Origin: Planococcus chinensis
GTDB lineage: Bacteria; Bacillota; Bacilli; Bacillales_A; Planococcaceae
DNA: 64,000 nucleotides
Reading direction: 5' to 3'
Assembly: GCF_020071995.1 (NCBI RefSeq)
Contig: NZ_JABWTK010000006.1
Span: 124,001-188,000, forward strand
Shown: positions 27,351 through 36,039 of the stretch, piece after piece
How positions within the stretch are numbered: the stretch's first letter is position 1
Layout of the letters: each line of letters begins with the position of its first letter
Notes under the pieces: generated by a model
What the model saw: the letters and a program-made list of their open reading frames with translations, nothing else
Databases searched by the model: none
What the model was told of the DNA's origin: nothing
Made by a program: the position numbers and the translations under genes

Positions 27351-28559
27351 ATGTTGCATAATCCTACTGGAAAAGCACGGCTCGGGCTGGCGTTTCTCCT
27401 CGCCATGCTTGGCATTTTAGCGCCTCTGAATATTGACATGTACTTGCCGAGCTTCCCCGGCATCGCAGGCGATTTAAACGCTTCGGCGTCTCTTGTGCAG
27501 CTGAGCTTGACGACCTGCCTGATCGGCCTTGCAGTGGGCCAGATTGTGGTCGGTCCGATCAGCGACGCACAAGGCAGAAGAAAGCCGCTGCTCATCGCCA
27601 TTTCCCTGTTTGTGCTGTCGTCGATTCTTTGCGCACTCGCTCCGTCGATTGAGATGCTTGTCGTGGCCCGCTTTCTACAAGGCTTCACGGCTTCTGCCGG
27701 CGTCGTCTTGTCGCGTGCAGTGGTGCGGGATGTCTTCAGCGGCAAAGAACTCACAAAATTTTATTCGCTGTTGATGGTCATCAATTCGGTTGCACCGCTC
27801 GCAGCACCGCTTGCCGGCGGTGCAATTCTTGCCTTGCCGTTTGCCAACTGGCAGACCATCTTTTATTTCCTGGGGTTTCTTGGCATCCTGATTGTAGTGA
27901 CCATCGGTTTGAAACTGCCGGAGACCTTGCCGGCTGACAAACGGATTCCGAGTTCCATCGGCGAGTCCGTCCGGACGATGTTAGGCCTGTTAAAAGACCG
28001 CTCCTATACGGGCTATACGCTGATCGCCGGATTTGTCCACGGCGGCAGTTTTGCCTATGTGGCAGGAACGCCGTTTGTGTACCAGGGAATTTACGGCGTG
28101 TCGCCGCAAGTGTTCAGTATTCTTTTTGGCATCAACGGCATTGCCATCATTTTGGGCAGCTATTTGATCGGGCGGTTCGGCGGCATTGTCCCGGAAAAGC
28201 GCCTGCTGCAAATTGCGGTAACTGCGGCCGGTGCCGCGACATTCGTATTGCTTATGGCCACCATCTTGCAAGGGCCGCTTGCAACGATTGTCATTCCGAT
28301 CTTCATCTACATGATCACGATCGGCATGATCTTGACCAGTTCGTTCACGCTCGCGATGCGCGAACAAGGCCACCGGGCAGGCAGCGCCAGCGCGGTCATC
28401 GGCATGCTGCCGCTATTGGTAGGCGCCGCTGTATCGCCGTTAGTCGGCATTGACGAAACCACGGCCGTCCCAATGGGCGCAATTTTATTCGCCACTTCAT
28501 TGATTGGCTTGATCGCATATTATTCCTTGCCTAAACAAAAAGAAGAAATGCATCGTTAA
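27351..28559 (+). CDS. Bcr/CflA-family multidrug efflux MFS transporter
   Basis: 402-aa major facilitator with 12 predicted helices. The N-terminal NIDMYLPSFPGIAGDL and the loop DAQGRRKPLL (motif A variant) and RFLQGFTASAGVVLSRAVVRD are typical of the Bcr/CflA group, which exports chloramphenicol, bicyclomycin or sulfonamides by proton antiport. ATG 27351 is preferred over the TTG at 27342. Shares a bidirectional terminator with the HAD gene. Confidence 0.9.
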   Translation: MLHNPTGKARLGLAFLLAMLGILAPLNIDMYLPSFPGIAGDLNASASLVQLSLTTCLIGLAVGQIVVGPISDAQGRRKPLLIAISLFVLSSILCALAPSIEMLVVARFLQGFTASAGVVLSRAVVRDVFSGKELTKFYSLLMVINSVAPLAAPLAGGAILALPFANWQTIFYFLGFLGILIVVTIGLKLPETLPADKRIPSSIGESVRTMLGLLKDRSYTGYTLIAGFVHGGSFAYVAGTPFVYQGIYGVSPQVFSILFGINGIAIILGSYLIGRFGGIVPEKRLLQIAVTAAGAATFVLLMATILQGPLATIVIPIFIYMITIGMILTSSFTLAMREQGHRAGSASAVIGMLPLLVGAAVSPLVGIDETTAVPMGAILFATSLIGLIAYYSLPKQKEEMHR

Positions 28560-28564
28560 AACAC

Positions 28565-28604
28565 AAAAGAGCAATCGCCTTTTTTCGGCGATTGCTCTTT
28601 TTGA
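28565..28604. terminator. Bidirectional terminator between MFS and HAD genes
   Basis: AAAAGAGCAATCGCC (28565-28579) pairs with GGCGATTGCTCTTTT (28587-28601). Confidence 0.88.
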
Positions 28605-28616
28605 TGTTCTCAAAGC

Positions 28617-29243
28617 TTATTCCGCAATCAATGTTTCCAGCAGTTCCTGCGGCGTGTGCACAACAAATTTCGGACGTTCTTTTTCAATCAGCTCAAAACC
28701 GTCGAGCCCCCAGCTGACCCATGCAAACGGCACGTCTACTTTGTTGCAGGCCACGATGTCCCGCACTTCATCTCCGACATACAACAATTGCTCGGCTGAA
28801 ACATTCTGCTGCTTCATGTATTTCCGGATGACCGTGTCCTTGCCGAAAATACGGCTAGACGTCAGCACTTGCGACACCGACTCGATGCTTTCCTGCTTCA
28901 AAAACAATTCAATGTTTTCTTTGGCATTGGATGAAATGATGACAATGCGGTAACCGTTATGGGCTAAAGCGTCCAGCATTTCCTTGATGCCGTCAAACAG
29001 GGCGACTTCGTTCATATGGGTTTTGAAATACTGGTAAACCTTTGGCAGAATGACAGGGATTTTGTGCATCGGAAAGCCGTACTTTTTTGCACGTTGCTGA
29101 ATGGTTAAATTGCGGGATGCCGCCAAATCTTTTTCGCTGACCGGCAAGTAATTGAACTGTCCGGCGTACGTATTCCAAGCCTGCATAAAAAGCGGCATGG
29201 AATCGGCTAACGTGCCGTCAAAATCAAAAATGATTGTTGTCAT
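28617..29243 (-). CDS. HAD-family phosphatase (phosphoglycolate phosphatase-like)
   Basis: 208-aa HAD hydrolase. Motif I FDFDGTLADS has the nucleophile D7 and D9, motif II is IVIISSNAK, motif III the Lys in GKDTVIRKY, motif IV LYVGDEVRDI. The alpha-helical cap between motifs I and II marks subclass I, as in Gph/PpaX. ATG 29243 follows AAAGAGG. Probable substrate: a small phosphometabolite, not resolvable here. Confidence 0.88.
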   Translation of the reverse strand: MTTIIFDFDGTLADSMPLFMQAWNTYAGQFNYLPVSEKDLAASRNLTIQQRAKKYGFPMHKIPVILPKVYQYFKTHMNEVALFDGIKEMLDALAHNGYRIVIISSNAKENIELFLKQESIESVSQVLTSSRIFGKDTVIRKYMKQQNVSAEQLLYVGDEVRDIVACNKVDVPFAWVSWGLDGFELIEKERPKFVVHTPQELLETLIAE

Positions 29244-29461
29244 AAGCCAACCTCTTTCCAGTGAATGATCGTTGCTTTTAAGTATAAGCTGTAATCCGAA
29301 CGATTCCAACTTCCATCTCTTCGACTGTGACAAGAACAAAGGCCATGGAAGGGCGGCAGAGGGGAAAAATTCCATGGCTATTTTTCAGTTAATTCTGTTA
29401 AAATGAAATTATGTTCGGATTCCTAAGTATTAGCCTACAGAAAAAAGTCAGGAGGATTCCA

Positions 29462-30517
29462 ATGAATGACCCGAAAAAAGTGAGCTTCATCGTTCCTGTT
29501 TACAATGCTGAAAAGTATTTGGAGAAAAGCATCAACAGTATCCTCCACCAAACCCATCCTCATATCGAACTCATTCTTGTAGATGATGGATCAACTGATG
29601 ACAGCGGAAAGATCTGTGACGAGTGCGCGAAACAGGACAACCGCGTAAAAGTGATCCATCAGCCAAATGCCGGGCCATCCGCCGCACGAAACCGTGGAAT
29701 TGCAGAAGCAAGCGGCTCGTATATCCAATTTGCGGACTCGGATGATTTTATCGATCAGCATATGACGCGCCGGCTGGTGCAGGCGATGGAGGACGGCAGC
29801 GCCTTGGCCATCTGCGGCTATCAAAAAATCGTAACGCGCAATGACCATATCATTCAATCAGAAGTCCACCGCATTCCGTTAATGGGCGGTTTTACGAAAG
29901 AACAATTCCTGACCCATTTCGGTGAATTGTATCAGTACTACTACATCCATTTTAATTGGAACAAGCTCTATGATGCGAAGCTCTTGAAGGACTCCGGGCT
30001 GAGTTTTGATTTGGACGTCAACTGGGGAGAGGATTTGCTGTTTAATCTGCGTTATATCGACAAATGCCGAAACATCAGCCTCATTCCGGATGCCTTCTAT
30101 TACTACATCGATTCCAACGCCGCGTCCATCACGAGCCAGTTCCGCGCAGACCTTTACAGCAATATGCAATTGATGCAGGGAGCGGTAAAGGAATTTCTGC
30201 AGCAAAACAATGCGTATGCCGGCAAAAACAAAGTGCTGTTTGAAAATTTTTATACGTCCCGGGTCATGACTTGTTTCTGGAACTTATTCCATCCAAGCAG
30301 TACGCTGACGCCGGATCTGGCAAAAAAACAGATGGGCGAAATCATCCACAATGAATGGCTGCATAAACGGGCCAGCTATTTTCAGTCAGGCAATTTCGAA
30401 AAGAGACTGATCGGGACCTTGATTAAGCGGCAGGCGGTCGGCGCCTTGTACCGCTATTATTCATGGAAAAGCCTTGTGAAAAGAAGACTGCTGCCAAAAG
30501 AAAAGAAATGGGTGTAA
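29462..30517 (+). CDS. GT2-family glycosyltransferase
   Basis: 351-aa GT-A fold glycosyltransferase: VSFIVPVYNAEKYLEKSI start, nucleotide-binding VDDGSTDDSG and the metal-binding DSDD loop (QFADSDDFID). The C-terminal half is the variable acceptor region, ending in basic residues KRRLLPKEKKW that could touch the membrane. ATG 29462 has an ideal AGGAGG. Works in exopolysaccharide or wall polymer glycosylation in relatives; isolated here with no other polymer genes. Confidence 0.88.
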   Translation: MNDPKKVSFIVPVYNAEKYLEKSINSILHQTHPHIELILVDDGSTDDSGKICDECAKQDNRVKVIHQPNAGPSAARNRGIAEASGSYIQFADSDDFIDQHMTRRLVQAMEDGSALAICGYQKIVTRNDHIIQSEVHRIPLMGGFTKEQFLTHFGELYQYYYIHFNWNKLYDAKLLKDSGLSFDLDVNWGEDLLFNLRYIDKCRNISLIPDAFYYYIDSNAASITSQFRADLYSNMQLMQGAVKEFLQQNNAYAGKNKVLFENFYTSRVMTCFWNLFHPSSTLTPDLAKKQMGEIIHNEWLHKRASYFQSGNFEKRLIGTLIKRQAVGALYRYYSWKSLVKRRLLPKEKKWV

Positions 30518-30583
30518 CGGGCAGATAGAAGCGAGTGAATGAGCGGATACAAAAGTGTCAATTATTTTAAGGGAGTGGAGCAT

Positions 30584-31063
30584 TTGAAAGCCGTCATTAG
30601 AAAAGCGCAAAAAAAAGATATCCAGGCCATCCAGCACGTGGCAAAAGAAAGCTGGCACGATACCTATAAGGAATTGATCCCTGAAGCAATCCAGGACCAA
30701 TTCCTGGAGCAGGCCTACTCCGATGAAATGATGGCAAAACGAATCGACCACAGCCTTTTTCTCGTCGCTGAAAACGATTCGGACGTTATTGGCTATGCCG
30801 CCGCTTTCCAAAAAGAAAACGAAGCTGACCTCAGTGCCATCTATTTACTGCCGGACGCGAAAGGCAACGGAGTTGGTACGCAGCTGCTGGAAGGCGTGCT
30901 GGAAGCGTTGGACAGTGTGAAGGAACTATACGTAGAAGTGGAAAAAGGAAATACCAGCGGAGAAACGTTTTACGAGGCAAAAGGCTTTGCCGTGGTCGAT
31001 GAATACGAAGATGACTTATTCGGACATGTGCTGCAGACAAAGAAAATGGTTCTGGTGATTTAA
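30584..31063 (+). CDS. GNAT N-acetyltransferase
   Basis: 159-aa GNAT with the acetyl-CoA loop LLPDAKGNGVGTQLLEG (Q/RxxGxG/A form) and a C-terminal LYVEVEKGN...FYEAKGFAVVDEYE segment. TTG 30584 is preferred because AAGGGAGTGGAG precedes it; the ATG at 30539 in the same frame lacks a convincing ribosome site. Substrate unknown. Confidence 0.83.
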   Translation: MKAVIRKAQKKDIQAIQHVAKESWHDTYKELIPEAIQDQFLEQAYSDEMMAKRIDHSLFLVAENDSDVIGYAAAFQKENEADLSAIYLLPDAKGNGVGTQLLEGVLEALDSVKELYVEVEKGNTSGETFYEAKGFAVVDEYEDDLFGHVLQTKKMVLVI

Positions 31064-31144
31064 CGAAGACGCCAGCGGAATAATGACTAGTCATTTTGTA
31101 TAAATGAATAAAAATTCATGAATGGAATCGGATGAATGACAGAG

Positions 31145-31189
31145 AATAACCCCTGAAACGCTTTTTGAATAAGCGTTTCAGGGGTTATT
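31145..31189. terminator. Bidirectional terminator, 19-bp perfect stem
   Basis: AATAACCCCTGAAACGCTT (31145-31163) pairs exactly with 31171-31189. It serves the GNAT gene and ABC operon C. Confidence 0.88.
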
Positions 31190-31191
31190 CG

Positions 31192-32097
31192 TTATTCTTC
31201 GAGGAACATTTCTTCCAGTGACGGTTCGTTGACTTCTACGCGGAAAACGTCCACTTGGCATTTGGTGAACGCCCGGATGATTTCAGCGATTTTCCGTTCA
31301 CTGCCGATAGTCAAACTGCTCGAGGACGCCGTCGTTTTCAAATCGCTGCCGGCTGTTTCGAGCCATTCATACAGGTTTTCGGCTTCGCTTTCCGGAATGG
31401 CCGAGTGCTTGAATTTCACTTCCAAGGTGGAGCGGTAATACGAGCGCAATTCTTCCATGCTGCCTTTTTTGACAATCGCGCCTTCTTTCATGATGGCAAT
31501 GGTCGAGCAAAGCTTCTCGACTTCAAATAAATTATGCGAGGTCATAAAAACGGTTTTGCCGCTTGCCTGTAAATCCCGGATAAGCTGATGGATCTGGAGA
31601 GCGGATTCCGCATCCATGCCGGAAGTCGGCTCGTCCAAAAAAATCAGTTCCGGGTCGTGGATGATGGCTTGAGCGATGCCGAGTTTTTTCTTCATGCCGA
31701 ACGAGTACTTCCCGACTTTTTTGGTAAGGTCCTGTTCCAGTCCGACCATTTTCAGCACCGCTTTGCACTGCGCGGTGGAAACCGGCATACCCGAAAGGGA
31801 GGAAAGAAATTTCAAATGCTTGATGGCATTCATTGAGTTATAAAAGCTGGAGTAATCCGGCATGACGCCGATGTGTTTTTTCAGCCGTTGGTTTGGCCCT
31901 TCTACGCCGAGCAATGAAAAGCTGCCGCTTGTCGGACGAATGATGCCCGTCAGCATATTGATGAATGTTGATTTACCCGCGCCGTTGCGGCCGAGAAAAC
32001 CGAATATATCCCCTCGTTCGACGGCTAAATCGATGCCGTGGATAACTGGAATGGCCCCGTATGATTTTTTAAGGTTTTTCGTTTCAATGACGTTCAT
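31192..32097 (-). CDS. ABC transporter ATP-binding protein (operon C)
   Basis: 301-aa ATPase: Walker A GRNGAGKST near residue 38, signature YSFGMKKKLGIAQA, Walker B LIFLDEPTSGMDAES, switch His in MTSHNLFE. It has an ABC-2 exporter-type C-terminal extension. ATG 32097 shares one base with the permease stop (TAATG) and follows AGGAGGG at 7 nt; the upstream ATG is too close to that site. Divergent from the two-component genes, 32956 onward, a layout common for stress-responsive exporters. Confidence 0.9.
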   Translation of the reverse strand: MNVIETKNLKKSYGAIPVIHGIDLAVERGDIFGFLGRNGAGKSTFINMLTGIIRPTSGSFSLLGVEGPNQRLKKHIGVMPDYSSFYNSMNAIKHLKFLSSLSGMPVSTAQCKAVLKMVGLEQDLTKKVGKYSFGMKKKLGIAQAIIHDPELIFLDEPTSGMDAESALQIHQLIRDLQASGKTVFMTSHNLFEVEKLCSTIAIMKEGAIVKKGSMEELRSYYRSTLEVKFKHSAIPESEAENLYEWLETAGSDLKTTASSSSLTIGSERKIAEIIRAFTKCQVDVFRVEVNEPSLEEMFLEE

Positions 32098-32786
32098 TAA
32101 CATTCCCTCCTATTGAACAATGCGAGTGCAGCCGCCAGAACCAGTCCCGCCAACCCGAAAATGACTAAAAATGAATAATCATCGTTGATCAGGTAATAAT
32201 AAGGGCTGACAAACTTTAACCAGGAAACCCAAAGGTTATTGGTGAAGGCGACCCATACGCCAAGAATCGGCAAGGCGATTCCGAGTACGACGCCGAGAAA
32301 CATGGTGTAGGATGGCTTTGGAATCAGGACTGACAAAAGGACGGCCAACGCAATTTGGAACGTCACCAGCGAGATGGTTTGCGAAAAGATGAACAAATCG
32401 ATTTTTAAAGAAAACAAACTGATGATGAGAAAGGAAATCGAAATGCACACGAACCAAAACAGCCAGATGCCTAAATATTTTCCAAGCACAATCGAAATTC
32501 TGGAAGTCCGGGTGACCAAAAAACGCATCGTGCGTTCGTGTAGCTCCCGGTTGATGGTGTCGTGCGACAAGCCAATCACGAACAATTGGCCGAAGCCTAC
32601 CAATAGAAATAGAAGGCCTGCGGTATGGACATCTTCCGCTTCACTCGCCGTCAGCCCTGCGCCGACCGTCAATAAATCGGAAAACTTCGCAGAATAATAA
32701 GATGTAACGAGCAACAGGGCGATGATGAGCAGCGATAGGATGCTTTTGAATAAAATTGAAAACTCTTTTTTGCCAATGGCGAACAT
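32097..32786 (-). CDS. ABC-2 permease (operon C)
   Basis: 229-aa membrane protein with six predicted helices, including SILSLLIIALLLVTSYYSA and FVSPYYYLINDDYSFLVIF near the C-terminus; the stretch INRELHERTMRFLVTRTSR between helices 2 and 3 is the coupling region usual for this family. Start ATG follows GGAGG. First gene of the two-gene operon. Confidence 0.85.
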   Translation of the reverse strand: MFAIGKKEFSILFKSILSLLIIALLLVTSYYSAKFSDLLTVGAGLTASEAEDVHTAGLLFLLVGFGQLFVIGLSHDTINRELHERTMRFLVTRTSRISIVLGKYLGIWLFWFVCISISFLIISLFSLKIDLFIFSQTISLVTFQIALAVLLSVLIPKPSYTMFLGVVLGIALPILGVWVAFTNNLWVSWLKFVSPYYYLINDDYSFLVIFGLAGLVLAAALALFNRREC

Positions 32787-32869
32787 CGACTTTCCTCCGT
32801 TTCATAACTTGCGTGGATTTCTGAAGCTGACTTCAGTATAAATGCCTTAGCTTAAGTGAATGAAACCTG

Positions 32870-32891
32870 TTCCTTAATTTTTCCTTAATTC
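32870..32891. promoter_or_regulatory. Tandem 11-bp direct repeat, candidate OmpR-type operator
   Basis: TTCCTTAATTT (32870-32880) is followed at once by TTCCTTAATTC (32881-32891): two half-sites one helical turn apart, as OmpR/PhoB-family regulators need. It lies between the divergent permease and response-regulator genes, so it may control either or both. Confidence 0.6.
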
Positions 32892-32955
32892 CGCTTTTTT
32901 CCTTTTTGGAATGATATGATTATTTACATGAAACGGTACAGAAAGGATTTTTACG

Positions 32956-33663
32956 ATGCATGAACCGCACTTATTAATTGTAGATGATGAACCCGCCATT
33001 TTACATATGCTGACAACGATTTTAACAAAAGAAGGTTTTCGTTCGATTGATACGGCGGGATCTGCCGAAGAAGCGCTGGCGCTCACTAAGCAAACGGCAT
33101 ATGATTTGATCCTGCTCGATGTCATGCTGCCGGAGCGCAGCGGTTTTGATATCTGCCCGTTGATCCGGGAAACGACGGACGCGTCCATCTTTTTCTTGAC
33201 TGCCCGGTCGTCGGATTTGGACAAGCTGTCGGGATTTGCAGTCGGAGCGGATGATTACATCACCAAGCCGTTCAATCCACTGGAAGTGGCGGCGCGCGTG
33301 AAAGCCCACCTGCGGCGGCGGAGCGGCAGAACCCCTGTCCAGGCCCAACAGACGGTTTACAATGTCGGCCTTTTATATATCAACACGCAGTCTGCCGAAG
33401 TGAAGCTTGACGGCAAGCCAGTAGATCTGCCGGCGCAAGTATACCAATTGCTGCTGTTTTTCTGCCGCCATCCCAACCGGCTCTTCAGCAAAAGCCAATT
33501 GTACGAAAACGTCTGGGGGGAAGAATTTCTGGGCGAGGACAATACGGTGATGGTCCATATCCGGAAACTGCGCGAGAAAATTGAACAAGACCCCAGCAGC
33601 CCGAAACTGATTGTGACGGTGCGGGGTCTGGGCTATAAATTTGTGCCGGCAGGTGGCCAATGA
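32956..33663 (+). CDS. OmpR-family response regulator
   Basis: 235 aa: receiver domain with acidic pocket VDDE (9-12), phospho-acceptor D55 in LILLDVMLPE, Thr in FFLTARS and Lys in DDYITKPFNP; winged-helix DNA-binding domain from about residue 130 to the end (SKSQLYENVWGEEFLGEDNT, VRGLGYKF). Start follows AGAAAGGA. Its stop overlaps the kinase start as ATGA, so the pair is coupled. Confidence 0.93.
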   Translation: MHEPHLLIVDDEPAILHMLTTILTKEGFRSIDTAGSAEEALALTKQTAYDLILLDVMLPERSGFDICPLIRETTDASIFFLTARSSDLDKLSGFAVGADDYITKPFNPLEVAARVKAHLRRRSGRTPVQAQQTVYNVGLLYINTQSAEVKLDGKPVDLPAQVYQLLLFFCRHPNRLFSKSQLYENVWGEEFLGEDNTVMVHIRKLREKIEQDPSSPKLIVTVRGLGYKFVPAGGQ

Positions 33664-35375
33664 ATCTGCACAAGCGCTTTATGCTGCAATTTTTTATCCA
33701 GCTTCTTTTGTTGTCGGCAGTTTTCTTTGTGACCATCCTGACCATCTGGGCCATCATCGGATTTTCGCTGACTGAACAAGATGCCCGCCAGGATCTTGCC
33801 AAAGCCGAAAGTTCCTATTTTACCGGAAAAATATCGGTTAACGGAAAAAACGTGTCCATCGAGCCGCAATTAAAAGAAATGGCCAAACGGCAAAATGGCT
33901 GGCTTATGGTTGTGGATGCCGAAGGGGAAGTGCTGGATGCATTCGGTGCGCCGGAACAAGCTCCTTCCCGCATGCAGGCAAATGAGGTGGCCGCTTGGCT
34001 GCTCGAGACAGATACGGCAGGCAAAGAACGCGCTTATTGGAAACTGGAATACTTTGATGAGGATCCGCTGTATTTATTGTTCGAAAAAGAAAACAAAGCC
34101 GCGGGCTTAACGGCCGCTTTGGAACCCGGTGTGGATTGGGGCCAAAAGCAACTCAGGTTGACCGCGGACATGGAAAAGAAGCTGCAGGCGGAAAACGCCT
34201 GGGTCCAGCTTGTGGATGCAAACGGAGTAGTGGTGGACAGCTTCGGGGAAGAGGCGCCCAAGTTTACGGCTTCCATTGACGGGATTGACCGGCTGGCTGT
34301 GGAATGGCCGATGCTGTCTGTATCGGTGGACGAAGCCACCCAGACCGCACTCTATATCGGGGTAGCCGAAATGCCTTCCTCTTTTTTGGAGGACAGTTTT
34401 GCCGACCGCAAACTCATTTACGTTTTTCTGCTGCTGCTTTTGCCATTAGTCCTCGGAACGTTTTGGTATGCCCGGAAGTTCGGGATGCCGCTTTTGGTCA
34501 TGATGCAGTGGATTCAAAACCTCGGCAGCCGCCAATACGAAGCGCCGCAGGATGCAAGCGGCCAGCCGGCCCTTTACACCAAAAAAGGCAAGCTGAAGCG
34601 GAAATACCGGCTGTACAAGGATTTAATCGGGACGCTAGAGCAATTGACCGATACCTTAAAGCAGCACAAACTACAGCGCCGCGAACTCAACCAGACGCGT
34701 GAAGACTGGATCAGCGGACTGTCGCATGACCTGAAGACGCCGTTGTCTTCCATTTCCGGCTATGCGCAATTGCTGGAAGCGGAAAATTACGAATGGTCCA
34801 AAACCGAAGCAAAAGAGTTTGCCGGCATAATCCACGAAAAATCAGGCTATATGATGGAACTGCTGGAAGACTTGACGTTGACGTTCCGATTAAAAAACAA
34901 TGCCTTGCCGCTCTCAAAAGAACCGGTGGAACTGAACGAATTCATGCGGCGCACCATCATTCAATTCATTAATGAACCGGCGAACGCCGATTTTGAATTT
35001 GATTTTCAGCCGGCTGCACAAGCTATTGCCGCTGATATCGACCCGAAATGGTTCCAGCGCATCGTCGACAATTTAATCGCCAATGCCGTGAAGTACAATC
35101 CCCCGGGAACGACAATCACGGTTGCTTTGTCAACGATCGAGCAGCATTTATTCATCGTCCGGATCGAAGACGACGGAACCGGCATGGATGCAAAGACGCT
35201 CAACAAATTGTTTGATCGCTATTACCGCGGTTCGAACACCCTGGATTCCGGCAACGGCTCCGGCCTTGGAATGGCAATCACGAAGCAATTGGTCGGGCTG
35301 CACGGCGGATCGATCAAAGTGACGAGCGAAGTCGGCCGTGGTACAACCGTGCGGCTTATGGTGCCGATGCAATAA
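33660..35375 (+). CDS. Sensor histidine kinase with duplicated sensor segment
   Basis: 571 aa: helix 1 at about 9-36, a large extracytoplasmic region (about 37-250), helix 2 at about 252-272, then HisKA with phospho-acceptor His356 in SGLSHDLKTPLSS and HATPase_c with N-box DNLIANAVKYN, EDDGTGM and GSGLGMAI. In the outer region NGWLMVVDAEGEVLDAFG (79-96) and NAWVQLVDANGVVVDSFG (179-196) match at 10 of 18 positions exactly 100 residues apart, indicating a tandem duplication. Cognate of the preceding regulator; probably controls the divergent ABC exporter. Confidence 0.92.
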   Translation: MNLHKRFMLQFFIQLLLLSAVFFVTILTIWAIIGFSLTEQDARQDLAKAESSYFTGKISVNGKNVSIEPQLKEMAKRQNGWLMVVDAEGEVLDAFGAPEQAPSRMQANEVAAWLLETDTAGKERAYWKLEYFDEDPLYLLFEKENKAAGLTAALEPGVDWGQKQLRLTADMEKKLQAENAWVQLVDANGVVVDSFGEEAPKFTASIDGIDRLAVEWPMLSVSVDEATQTALYIGVAEMPSSFLEDSFADRKLIYVFLLLLLPLVLGTFWYARKFGMPLLVMMQWIQNLGSRQYEAPQDASGQPALYTKKGKLKRKYRLYKDLIGTLEQLTDTLKQHKLQRRELNQTREDWISGLSHDLKTPLSSISGYAQLLEAENYEWSKTEAKEFAGIIHEKSGYMMELLEDLTLTFRLKNNALPLSKEPVELNEFMRRTIIQFINEPANADFEFDFQPAAQAIAADIDPKWFQRIVDNLIANAVKYNPPGTTITVALSTIEQHLFIVRIEDDGTGMDAKTLNKLFDRYYRGSNTLDSGNGSGLGMAITKQLVGLHGGSIKVTSEVGRGTTVRLMVPMQ

Positions 35376-35403
35376 GTTTCAAGAGTGTAAGACAATGGAA
35401 AAA

Positions 35404-35447
35404 ATCCCGCCCTAAGCGTTTTCATAGGAAGCGGGATCTTTATTTTC
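35404..35447 (+). terminator. Terminator after the two-component operon
   Basis: ATCCCGC (35404-35410) pairs with GCGGGAT (35431-35437), with CCTA/TAGG inside, followed by CTTTATTTTCTTT. Confidence 0.8.
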
Positions 35448-35486
35448 TTTAATAAAAGAGGGGATAGGAACGTTCGGCTTTGGATG

Positions 35487-35512
35487 CAATCGGGTGTCAG
35501 GACATCCGATTG
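35487..35512. repeat. 12-bp near-perfect hairpin without U-run
   Basis: CAATCGGGTGTC pairs with GACATCCGATTG (one G-U) around a 2-nt loop. It lies about 80 bp past the 3' end of the small minus-strand peptide gene and could end or stabilise its RNA. Confidence 0.65.
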
Positions 35513-35589
35513 TCGAGCCTGGATTACTTGAACGTGTTGAATTGGGTGGTGCTGAATATGAACGGATAGCCAATAGAAAAAATCGTTGT

Positions 35590-35736
35590 TCAATAAAATA
35601 GCGTTGTAAAGAGATTTAGCGCACCGGCGATTGCATAAAGAACGGCACTGACGACTAAACCGCCGGCAAGGAAATAGCCGATTAATTTCAAATTATCAAT
35701 AACAGCACCAACAAGATCATCCATGAATTTAATCAA
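35590..35736 (-). CDS. 48-aa hydrophobic peptide, TTG start
   Basis: TTG at 35736 has an ideal AGGAGG seven bases upstream; the in-frame ATG at 35724 is too far. The product has a short amphipathic N-terminus (IKFMDDLVGAVIDNL) and one long hydrophobic helix (IGYFLAGGLVVSAVLYAIAG) rich in small residues, ending NLFTTLFY. No cysteine or double-glycine leader. Could be a regulatory membrane peptide, a leaderless bacteriocin-like peptide or a toxin. Isolated between the kinase gene and a DUF5694-like gene. Confidence 0.65.
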   Translation of the reverse strand: MIKFMDDLVGAVIDNLKLIGYFLAGGLVVSAVLYAIAGALNLFTTLFY

Positions 35737-35749
35737 ATCAATTCCTCCT

Positions 35750-36039
35750 AGTGGAACGCACGATAGAAAAGTAATTGCTATAGCTATATCCTAACACTAA
35801 CTGAAAATCTAATAAATGGAAATTATGGCTATTAATTGAGCGAGTATTTCAGTACGATCAAGAAAGAGAAGGGAAGCGTTTTAGTTGTCGGCTTTTAAGA
35901 AGTTTTTGGGTTTTTATTTCCTTAAATACATCATTACATAAGTGTTATTAAAATCAAAAAAAAACAGCAAGCAACAAAAACGAGAACTTAAAATAACTGA
36001 ATAACAGTGCCAGTACAAAGAAATGGGGGAAAAACCGCA
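35750..36039. other. AT-rich gap, no gene seen
   Basis: Contains the upstream region of the minus-strand peptide gene and of the plus-strand DUF5694-like gene. No further ORF with a ribosome site and no clear promoter pair. Confidence 0.45.
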
